A stretch of DNA of 64,000 nt from JBAXPV01 sp037132075 (GTDB taxonomy: Bacteria; Bacteroidota; Bacteroidia; Bacteroidales; CAIXZF01): assembly GCA_037132075.1 (NCBI GenBank), contig JBAXPV010000006.1, positions 62,001 through 126,000 on the forward strand, given 5' to 3'. The notes under the pieces are model-generated. The model was not told the DNA's origin, made no database searches, and saw only the letters and a list, made by a program, of their open reading frames with translations. Every line of letters starts with the position of its first letter. Positions within the stretch are counted from its first letter, which is position 1. The position numbers were made by a program, and so were the translations under genes. Positions 53,472 to 60,530 of the stretch are shown here, one piece after another.

Positions 53472-54473
53472 ATGAAGTACATCTCAATTTTAATGGTTTC
53501 GCTGGTTCTTATGCTTGGATCCTGTGTTACTTCCAAAAAATACAAACAAGTCGCAGCCGATCTTGAACAATGTAAAAGCTCAAAAGGCAACCTCGACAAG
53601 CAGTTTCGGGAGTTAACCGATATTGCAAACCAGGCGGGCGCGACAATCTCAAGTCTGAGGCAAGATATCAAAGGGCTTAAAAACGACACTGCGATCCTTG
53701 GTGAAGCCAAGAGATCTGCCGAGGCATCCGTGGCAGGACTGACTAACAGATTGTCTGACCTGGAGTCGAGGACCGCCAAAAAGAGCCAGATGACCGACGC
53801 CGAAATGAAAAAGATGATGGCGGAGTTACAAAAAGGACAAGAAGCCTTGTTTCAGAAGCAAGACTCTGTGAATAAGCTCATTGCAGCACTTGATGAGAAA
53901 CAACAGAATCTCTTTGTTGCTCAGAATACCTTAAAAGACCAGCAAAGAAGAGTGAAAGAGCTGGAGAGTATCCTGAATGAGCGCGATTCTATCAACAATG
54001 TGCTGCGTAAAACGGTGAGTGATGCCTTGGTAGGTTTTGTCGGGAATGGTCTGACAGTGCACATGAAAGATGGGCAGGTCTATGTCTCCATGGAGGAGAG
54101 TCTTTTGTTCAAAACCGCCAGTTGGCAGGTAGGCCCCAAGGGCATTGAAGCCCTGAAAAAGCTGGCCAATGTATTGGAGAAACAAAACGATATCAATGTG
54201 ATGGTTGAAGGTCATACTGACAATGTCACATTCAACGGTCCGGGCCAGGTCCGCGACAACTGGGACCTGAGCGTCATGCGTGCAACATCAGTGACGAAGA
54301 TATTACTACAAAGCGGCGAAATTAAACCAAGTCGGATCACTGCTGCCGGTCGCGGGGAATATTTCCCAATCGACCCGGCCAATACGATGGAAGCCCGCGC
54401 CAAGAACCGCCGCACCGAAATCATCCTGACGCCCAAACTGGATCAGTTGATGAAGATCATCGGGAATAAATAA
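53472..54473 (+). CDS. OmpA-family peptidoglycan-binding lipoprotein with coiled coil
   Basis: A 333-residue lipoprotein (MKYISILMVSLVLMLGSC, Cys18). Residues about 20-190 form a long, heptad-rich coiled coil (EQCKSSKGNLDKQFRELTDI, SLRQDIKGLKNDTAILGEAK, LSDLESRTAKKSQM). Residues about 205-325 are an OmpA-like domain with EGHTDN, NWDLSVMRATSV and GRGEYFPIDPANTMEARAKNRRTEI in parts; the Asp and Arg that bind diaminopimelate are present. It links the outer membrane to peptidoglycan. A near-consensus -7 element (TTACTTTC) lies about 25 bases upstream. Confidence 0.93.
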   Translation: MKYISILMVSLVLMLGSCVTSKKYKQVAADLEQCKSSKGNLDKQFRELTDIANQAGATISSLRQDIKGLKNDTAILGEAKRSAEASVAGLTNRLSDLESRTAKKSQMTDAEMKKMMAELQKGQEALFQKQDSVNKLIAALDEKQQNLFVAQNTLKDQQRRVKELESILNERDSINNVLRKTVSDALVGFVGNGLTVHMKDGQVYVSMEESLLFKTASWQVGPKGIEALKKLANVLEKQNDINVMVEGHTDNVTFNGPGQVRDNWDLSVMRATSVTKILLQSGEIKPSRITAAGRGEYFPIDPANTMEARAKNRRTEIILTPKLDQLMKIIGNK

Positions 54474-54579
54474 AATATTACTTAGGTAAAAGGAATTTGA
54501 GAAGAATTCCGGGATGTAAAAATCGAGTGCGGATCCATTCCCGCATTCTCACATTCTTGCCTTCTAGCACTCAATTTTG

Positions 54580-54654
54580 TGGGAGTTAGCGGATTCGAAC
54601 CGATGACCTTCTGGTTGTGACCCAGACGCTCTAAACCAACTGAGCTAAACTCCC
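54580..54654 (-). tRNA. trnV: tRNA-Val (anticodon CAC)
   Basis: On the minus strand a 75-base cloverleaf: acceptor GGGAGTT with AACTCCC, D-arm AGCTCAGTTGGTTTAGAGC, anticodon stem TCTGG/CCAGA with loop GTCACAA giving CAC, discriminator A, CCA not encoded. The T-stem ATCGG/CCGCT has one T-C mismatch. It shares the acceptor, D-arm and length with the tRNA-Val at 44600. Confidence 0.93.
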
Positions 54655-54661
54655 CTTTCGC

Positions 54662-54686
54662 ATGCAAAGTTAGTTTATCTTTGCAT
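54662..54686. promoter_or_regulatory. Overlapping divergent promoters of tRNA-Val(CAC) and the DUF3127 gene
   Basis: Two exact -7 elements lie back to back: TAACTTTG on the minus strand (54665-54672) serves the tRNA, TATCTTTG on the plus strand (54676-54683) serves the DUF3127 gene. Together they form an inverted repeat ATGCAAAG ... CTTTGCAT. Confidence 0.65.
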
Positions 54687-54704
54687 CCTAAATAATTAAT
54701 TCCA

Positions 54705-55055
54705 ATGGAAATTTCCGGAAAACTTTACAAAGTCTTACCCCTTGTCACCGGCCAGGGAAAAAACGGTGAATGGCGCAAACAAGACATCGTTATCGAAACC
54801 CAGGCTCAGTTCCCTAAAAAGGTCTGTATGTCACTCTGGGGTGATAAAATTGATCAATTGAAATTCAGTGAAGGCGATGCAATTACGCTCTCTTTCGACC
54901 TTGAAAGTCGCGAATATAACGGCCGCTGGTTCACCGAAGCCCGCGCCTGGAAAGTCGTTGGTGAGTCTGCTGGCCCGTCATCCGGCGGAAGTGCTGTCCC
55001 GCCATATGTCGACATGGTTCCGGATGCAGAACCAGGCGACGACCTGCCCTTTTAA
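54705..55055 (+). CDS. DUF3127 protein (OB-fold-like, single-stranded-DNA-binding-like)
   Basis: A 116-residue protein with the DUF3127 pattern: MEISGKLYKVLPLVTGQGKN, WRKQDIVIETQAQFPKKVCM and NGRWFTEARAWKV, ending in an acidic C-terminus with GDDLPF. The fold and the acidic DxxPF-like tail are reminiscent of SSB proteins, whose tails recruit partners, so a role in DNA metabolism is likely but not shown. A -7 element 22 bases upstream is shared head-on with the tRNA promoter. Confidence 0.88.
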   Translation: MEISGKLYKVLPLVTGQGKNGEWRKQDIVIETQAQFPKKVCMSLWGDKIDQLKFSEGDAITLSFDLESREYNGRWFTEARAWKVVGESAGPSSGGSAVPPYVDMVPDAEPGDDLPF

Positions 55056-55126
55056 ACGACTCATGGCTGAACAAAGACCCTGATTTGTTGTTAAGCTTTT
55101 TTCGATAAGCTGGGTTTTATTTTTAA

Positions 55127-55462
55127 ATGGTGGGATCAAAAATTTTAATTGAACGACATAAAAAGTGGATCGCGAGAAGTCTGTTATTCTGCTTTGCAAT
55201 CCTCTTGGTTCCGCCTGAATATTACCATTCCCTGGTTGGTCATAGTGACTCGATTTGCCGAAGTCATAAGGAGAAACTTTTCGAAAAACAGCATCAGCAC
55301 TGTGCAGTCCTCCGCTTTGAATGCCCTTCTTTCCTCCCTGGTAGTATTCAACATTTGTCAATTGTCGCAAGTAAGGTCATCATTACCTTGCTTTTACCGG
55401 CTTCATCATTCAGGCCTGAGATCTGTTTCCTGCCTCCCTTGCGGGCTCCGCCTGTTGTGTAA
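55127..55462 (+). CDS. Small His/Cys-rich membrane protein upstream of a TonB-dependent receptor
   Basis: A 111-residue protein with two hydrophobic segments (ARSLLFCFAILLVP and VIITLLLPA) and a central stretch rich in His and Cys (YYHSLVGHSDSICRSHKEKL, EKQHQHCAV). It ends PPLRAPPVV, a terminal phrase I recognise from small proteins that precede TonB-dependent receptors in Bacteroidetes metal-uptake loci. An alternative frame at 55149-55466 overlaps it; the 55127 frame is preferred because of these features. It lies 71 bases before the receptor gene. Metal binding or sensing is inferred. Confidence 0.6.
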   Translation: MVGSKILIERHKKWIARSLLFCFAILLVPPEYYHSLVGHSDSICRSHKEKLFEKQHQHCAVLRFECPSFLPGSIQHLSIVASKVIITLLLPASSFRPEICFLPPLRAPPVV

Positions 55463-55514
55463 ATAATCGAAATTGTCACACGATTAAAATATATCCTGTG
55501 ATTTCTTTATTATT

Positions 55515-55522
55515 TACCTTTC
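55515..55522 (+). promoter_or_regulatory. Near-consensus -7 element before the TonB-dependent receptor gene
   Basis: TACCTTTC differs in the last base from TAnnTTTG and lies 11 bases before the ATG at 55534. Confidence 0.35.
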
Positions 55523-55533
55523 AAAAATGACCT

Positions 55534-57840
55534 ATGAGGCTTATGAAAAGCTGTTTGTTGGTGGCCCTTTTTGCGGTCTCAGCAACAGTTGCAGCACAGC
55601 ATACATTTACAGGGAAAGTCCTTGATCAGTCGAACCACGAAAACCTGAGCGGGGTCATCATATATGTACCGGATCTGAAAACCGGCATCACTACAGATCT
55701 GGATGGGAAATTTCTGATGAAGAATTTGCCTGCCCGAAGCTTTTTGGTCGAAGTGAAATATATTGGTTACCTGACCTTCGATACTTTAATTGATTTCACT
55801 AAAAACCCTGTTTTGACAGTACATTTGCCACTTTCCACCGTGGAGGCGAAAGGGGTCGTGATCACAGGAAATGCCTTTTCGAGTGACAGCAGGACTTCGA
55901 GTTACCAGGTGGTGCCGATTGAGCGGAGGGAGTTGTCTTCAACATCTGCAACCAACATAATCAATGCACTTACCCAGATTCCCGGCATTGCCGCGGTATC
56001 GACAGGAGGCGCCATCTCCAAGCCGGTCATCCGGGGTCTTGGCTATAACCGGGTTGTGACCTTAAATGAAGGAGTCAGGCAGGAAGGGAATCAGTGGGGG
56101 GATGAGCATGGAATCGAGATAGACCAGTTTTCTGCCGACCGTGTCGAGATACTGAAAGGCCCGGCCAGTCTGTTTTATGGCTCTGATGCCATGGGTGGCG
56201 TTGTCAACATCATGGAGCCATTACCTCCCTCTCCCGGTGTTTTACGAGGCGAATTCTCAGGTTTGTATTCCACCAACGGTAAAAATGCCGGCAGTTCAAT
56301 GATGCTGGAAGGTAATGAAAACGGCTTTATCTGGCGCGCCAGGGCTTCCTATAAGTATTCTGCAAGCTACCAGACGCCCGTTGAAACTGTATACAACTCA
56401 TGTTTTAGGGAGACTGACCTCAATGTGATGACCGGTTTTAATAAAAAATGGGGTTATTCTCACCTTCATTTCAGCCATTTTAACACAGTCATCGGGCTTA
56501 TTGAAGGTTTGCGCGATTCCGTTTCCCATCGTTTTGTTGATTCACAAGGTCAGATTGTCCCGGAATCTGTTTTGAAGGGACGGACTGCAGGGCTGCCTTT
56601 TCAGCATATTACGCACGATAAAATCACCTCAGTCAGCAACATCATCCTGGGAAAGGACCAGTTGAAAATAAATGTGGGCTATCAGCAAAATGACCGTAAA
56701 GAGTTTGCCGACAGCAGGGATTATCCCAATTTATTTTTTCAGCTTCAGACCCTGAGCTACGAAGCAAAGTTGCAAGTGCCTCTTGCAAACCGCCTGGAAA
56801 GTGATTATGGTATCTCTGGGATGACCCAGACCAATGCCAACAAAGGAATTGAGTTTCTTGTTCCGGATTATCTTTTGCAGGATGCCGGTGCATTTGCCTA
56901 TTTCAAAAAGAGCTTTCAGAAGCTTACGGTAAATGGTGGAATTCGTTATGACCATCGCAGCGTTTCAGGGAAAGAACTTCTTGTTAAAAATGGAACTGAA
57001 AATGATACTATTTTCGAAAAATTTAATGCTTCTTTTTCCGCGGTTTCGGGATCCCTCGGCCTCGCTTGGGAATTAAATAAGCAAACCAATTTGAAATTCA
57101 ATGCCGGCAGGGCATTCAGGGCACCAAATATTGCAGAGCTTGGTGCTAACGGCGTCCATGAGGGCACTTTCCGTTATGAAGTGGGGAACGCTCAGCTAAA
57201 TCCGGAAACCAGCCTGCAATTCGATGGGGAATTGAGTTATAACAGGGATTATTTTACATGTGATGCCAGCATATATTACAACCTGATCAATAATTTCATT
57301 TACCAGAGAAATATCGGGAATGAAACGATTAACCTCAATGGGATTGAATATCCTGTTTATCGCTATGTCCAGGGAAATTGCCTGTTGCGCGGGTTTGAAG
57401 CCGGAATCGATATCCACCCAAAGGATCACTTTCATTTTGACAATACTTTCGCCTTTGTTCGCGGGACGAACCAAAGCAACGGGAACGATCTTCCTTTGAT
57501 TCCGGCGTTTCGCGAGACTCATATCTTCCGCTGGAATATTGAAGTGTCAAAGAATTCAGCCCTCGTGCATCCATATATGTATGTGGGTCTGATATATGTA
57601 TGGAAGCAGTCGCATTATGATATATTTGAAACACAGACCAATGCCTATGGTCTACTCAAAGCAGGATTGGGAACTGACTTTAAAATAAAGAAACAAATGA
57701 TGCATGTGTTTGTAGAGGGTGACAACCTGACAAACACGAAATATTTCGACCACCTGAGTCGCCTCAAATATATTGGTATTTACGATATGGGAAGAAATCT
57801 TACTTTCGGAGTGAGTATTCCATTCGGGATCAAAAACTAA
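55534..57840 (+). CDS. TonB-dependent outer-membrane receptor, probable metal or siderophore uptake
   Basis: A 768-residue receptor. Signal MRLMKSCLLVALFAVSATVAAQ; carboxypeptidase-like regulatory domain about 25-105 (FTGKVLDQSNHENLSGVIIYV, TTDLDGKFLMKNLP); plug domain about 120-230 (NIINALTQIPGIAAVSTGG, KPVIRGLGYNRVVTLNEGVRQEG in parts, VEILKGPASLFYGSDAMGGVVNI in parts); then a 22-strand-type barrel ending SRLKYIGIYDMGRNLTFGVSIPF in parts. The size and the sequence QWGDEHGIEID resemble receptors for metals and metal complexes. With the small His/Cys-rich protein upstream, metal uptake is the best guess. Its 3' end overlaps the convergent nuclease gene by 4 bases. Confidence 0.93.
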   Translation: MRLMKSCLLVALFAVSATVAAQHTFTGKVLDQSNHENLSGVIIYVPDLKTGITTDLDGKFLMKNLPARSFLVEVKYIGYLTFDTLIDFTKNPVLTVHLPLSTVEAKGVVITGNAFSSDSRTSSYQVVPIERRELSSTSATNIINALTQIPGIAAVSTGGAISKPVIRGLGYNRVVTLNEGVRQEGNQWGDEHGIEIDQFSADRVEILKGPASLFYGSDAMGGVVNIMEPLPPSPGVLRGEFSGLYSTNGKNAGSSMMLEGNENGFIWRARASYKYSASYQTPVETVYNSCFRETDLNVMTGFNKKWGYSHLHFSHFNTVIGLIEGLRDSVSHRFVDSQGQIVPESVLKGRTAGLPFQHITHDKITSVSNIILGKDQLKINVGYQQNDRKEFADSRDYPNLFFQLQTLSYEAKLQVPLANRLESDYGISGMTQTNANKGIEFLVPDYLLQDAGAFAYFKKSFQKLTVNGGIRYDHRSVSGKELLVKNGTENDTIFEKFNASFSAVSGSLGLAWELNKQTNLKFNAGRAFRAPNIAELGANGVHEGTFRYEVGNAQLNPETSLQFDGELSYNRDYFTCDASIYYNLINNFIYQRNIGNETINLNGIEYPVYRYVQGNCLLRGFEAGIDIHPKDHFHFDNTFAFVRGTNQSNGNDLPLIPAFRETHIFRWNIEVSKNSALVHPYMYVGLIYVWKQSHYDIFETQTNAYGLLKAGLGTDFKIKKQMMHVFVEGDNLTNTKYFDHLSRLKYIGIYDMGRNLTFGVSIPFGIKN

Positions 57841-59123
57841 TGCGTAGAAACAACGAATTTCAGGGAAGTGGAATAGTTTTTCTGGTCAGAAATTCGAAGC
57901 AGGTATGAGCCGGATTTGAATTGCTGGACCGGGATTTCAATCATGTTATTTCCCTGGCTTAGTGTTTTGCTTACTTTAAATAAAGACTGTCCCATCAGCG
58001 AAAAGATCTCAAAAGTATAGTCGCCTTTCACTCCCTTGACGCTGCACTGGATTTTGTCTGCCACAGGGTTTTCGATGATCCTGGCTTCGATTGTATTGCT
58101 ATAGTCGTTGATGCTCAGGTGTTTTTCCGTTTCAAGATCCATGATGATGGGCAAGTGATCGGAATTGCCATATAAGGCAGCGAGCAGGTTCGGAGAAACT
58201 GACGTATTGGGTGGGTTGGTATTCAATGCCAGGTTCAGGTGATTGCCATCTTGTCCTAATGCTTTATAAGTATCCGTTAAGGCTTTTAATCCTGAAGCAC
58301 CTGCCAGTACATTCCCTGATACCAACACGAAGTCGAAGCGGTCATTCATGCCGCCGGAGGCATGACAGCCATCATTATCGCTATGGGTACTCTGTGTATG
58401 CAGATTTGCGAAAAACTGACTCCCTGACCAATCTCCATTTTGATTTGCCGGATCAAAGAAGTTATGTGAGGAAGCGGTCTGATTCGTCAGGGTTTGCCAT
58501 GCTTGTTCATAGGAAGTATATAAATTGAGGTCTCCTGAAAGGATGTAATTTCCCTGTGGATAAGCACCATTCATATAATCGATGAGTTTGGTTGCGGAAC
58601 CAGATCGCTGTAGCGAATCACTCGAGGTGTTCCCGGCTTTCAGGTGTGCAAGAATCACTGTAAAGAAAACAGTATCCAATGCCGTACCGAGGTCCATGGT
58701 ATTCAGATAGAACTTATACATGGGAAAGTCTCTTGGGAAATCGATGACCACATCTTGTGATTTTAGTTTAACTACAGCCGGATCATAATAAACCATGCTG
58801 ATGATCGGCGAACCCGAGGGGTTGGCGATGGCAGCTGATTTATAGACACGGGTGCCTGCTTTGTTCATCACAGAATCCAGCAGTAACTTCACGCTGGTCG
58901 TATTCGCTCCCATTTCGTTAACAGCCATTATGTCGGGATTTACAGCACTCACAATCGTCTTGAGCCAGTTATTTTTCTTCAGGATCGCATTGTTGTTGTC
59001 ATTACAGTTGACAAATGGAATGCTGTAATCCATGAGGTTGTATTGCATGTATCGCAAGGTGTCCTGGGCTGCCAGGTTAAACATGACAAAACTAAATACG
59101 ATGATACTGAGGAACGTTTTCAT
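57837..59123 (-). CDS. T9SS-exported endonuclease/exonuclease/phosphatase family protein
   Basis: A 428-residue secreted protein: signal MKTFLSIIVFSFVMFNLAAQ; an endonuclease/exonuclease/phosphatase (DNase I-like) domain at about 22-335 with MQYNLMDYS, MAVNEMGANT, LSGDLNLYTSY, DRFDFVLVSG and YGNSDHLPIIMD; and a C-terminal T9SS type A sorting domain at about 350-428 (NPVADKIQCSV, YTFEIFSLMGQSLF, FKSGSYLLRI). It is probably a surface or extracellular nuclease or phosphodiesterase that scavenges nucleic acid or phosphate. The gene is 11 bases downstream of gatD. Confidence 0.88.
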   Translation of the reverse strand: MKTFLSIIVFSFVMFNLAAQDTLRYMQYNLMDYSIPFVNCNDNNNAILKKNNWLKTIVSAVNPDIMAVNEMGANTTSVKLLLDSVMNKAGTRVYKSAAIANPSGSPIISMVYYDPAVVKLKSQDVVIDFPRDFPMYKFYLNTMDLGTALDTVFFTVILAHLKAGNTSSDSLQRSGSATKLIDYMNGAYPQGNYILSGDLNLYTSYEQAWQTLTNQTASSHNFFDPANQNGDWSGSQFFANLHTQSTHSDNDGCHASGGMNDRFDFVLVSGNVLAGASGLKALTDTYKALGQDGNHLNLALNTNPPNTSVSPNLLAALYGNSDHLPIIMDLETEKHLSINDYSNTIEARIIENPVADKIQCSVKGVKGDYTFEIFSLMGQSLFKVSKTLSQGNNMIEIPVQQFKSGSYLLRISDQKNYSTSLKFVVSTH

Positions 59124-59134
59124 AAGGGAGCTGT

Positions 59135-60520
59135 TTATTTGTGAAATTTTCTGATAAAGTCTTCTACTTCCGGCACGCCACCCTGGTAAACGAGATATCC
59201 GTTATAAGGTTCACGTTTTGTAATTTCGTCATTGATCGGAGTCAGCATCAACCTTCTGACTTCAGCCGGATCATCAGTCTGGCCAAGAACCCAGCCTAAT
59301 TTGATATAGGCAGCTTCTGGCAGCATATTTTCTGCAGGGATGATCCCTTTGGCCATCAGGTCACGACCTGTGTCGTAAACGAACATATGAACATAGCCCC
59401 ATAGTGTTTGCACAGTCATATACATATGAACGCCTTTTTTCGCTGCTCTTTCAATAGCAGGATAAATGGGCTTGTTGACATGTCCCAGTCCGGTTCCGGC
59501 AATGATGATTCCTTTGTAACCATTGTCTACCAAGGAGTCGATGATGTCGGGCATCATATTTGGGTAGTAATAAACGATGGCTACTTTTTCCTCGAAATAG
59601 GGTAAAATGGTAACTTTATTATCCTGTCGGCGGTGATTAAAATCAGTTTTAATGGGTTTTACGCCTGCACGGGTCACTGTAGCCAGTGGTGTATCACCCA
59701 GGGTACGGAAGGTAGAACGGTATGAGCTGTGCATCTTGCGTACGCGTGTCCCTCTGTGTAAAAGGCCATACTCATCGGAAGTAGGGCCGAACATGCAAAC
59801 CATGACTTCAGCGATGTCGCCATGTCCGGCTGCAGTGCATGCATGCATCAGGTTGATGGCTGCATCGGAGCTGGGGCGGTCGGAAGAACGTTGTGAGCCA
59901 ACGAGAACAATAGGAATCGGAGGGTTTTGCACCATATAAGTCAGGGCTGCCGCGGTATGATGAAGGGTGTCAGTACCATGACCCACCACGATGCCTTTTA
60001 CTCCTTTTTCAATCTCCTGACCGATGACGATGGCTAGTTTTTTATATTGTTCCGGACCCATATTTTCGCTGAAGACTGCGAAGATTTTTTCAGTGGTGAG
60101 GTTACAGATGTCGGCAAGTTCAGGGACGGCACCATAAAGCTCACCGGGAGAAAACGCAGGAATCACAGCACCTGTGCGGTAGTCGAGGCGGGAGGCAATC
60201 GTGCCCCCGGTACCAATGAGTTTCACCGAAGGTAAATTCGGGGTGAAGGGGAATTCTTTTTCAGGAATTTTATAGACCGCTTTTTTATAGCCGGTCTCTT
60301 TCATGGTCGTAACTGTGGAAATGTCAATCCCAATATTATATCCTGTAATAATCTTTAAGACGATGTGTTTGTCATCGTCATTCTCCGAGCGTGGCAATAC
60401 CGTTCCGGTGAATTTTCCACGTTTTGTTTCAATAATTGCCTGTCCCCAGACGCGAACCTGGTATTTTTTCAGTATTTCGAGTGCAGCTCCTTTATAGCCT
60501 TGGAAGAAATCTTCTGTCAT
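59135..60520 (-). CDS. gatD: Glu-tRNA(Gln) amidotransferase subunit GatD
   Basis: A 461-residue protein. About 85 N-terminal residues form a small beta-barrel domain (FTGTVLPRSENDDDKHIVLKI in parts, YNIGIDI), absent from plain bacterial asparaginases and typical of archaeal GatD. Then an L-asparaginase-like domain follows with GTGGTIASR (Thr107), GHGTDT (Thr183, Asp184) and LVGSQRSSDRPSSDAAINL, a phrase characteristic of GatD. GatD releases ammonia from amide donors and passes it to GatE to convert Glu-tRNA(Gln) to Gln-tRNA(Gln). It lies 10 bases after gatE. A stand-alone asparaginase is the alternative, but the N-terminal domain and the partner gene argue against it. Confidence 0.93.
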   Translation of the reverse strand: MTEDFFQGYKGAALEILKKYQVRVWGQAIIETKRGKFTGTVLPRSENDDDKHIVLKIITGYNIGIDISTVTTMKETGYKKAVYKIPEKEFPFTPNLPSVKLIGTGGTIASRLDYRTGAVIPAFSPGELYGAVPELADICNLTTEKIFAVFSENMGPEQYKKLAIVIGQEIEKGVKGIVVGHGTDTLHHTAAALTYMVQNPPIPIVLVGSQRSSDRPSSDAAINLMHACTAAGHGDIAEVMVCMFGPTSDEYGLLHRGTRVRKMHSSYRSTFRTLGDTPLATVTRAGVKPIKTDFNHRRQDNKVTILPYFEEKVAIVYYYPNMMPDIIDSLVDNGYKGIIIAGTGLGHVNKPIYPAIERAAKKGVHMYMTVQTLWGYVHMFVYDTGRDLMAKGIIPAENMLPEAAYIKLGWVLGQTDDPAEVRRLMLTPINDEITKREPYNGYLVYQGGVPEVEDFIRKFHK

Positions 60521-60530
60521 TTTTGTTTTG

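Noticed and set aside
55149..55466. Alternative 105-residue frame overlapping the His/Cys-rich protein
   Set aside because: The other frame has the signal-like and membrane segments and the RAPP ending; this one is a shadow.
59135..60520. Ordinary L-asparaginase
   Set aside because: The N-terminal barrel domain, the SSDRPSSDAAINL phrase and the adjacent gatE gene favour GatD.
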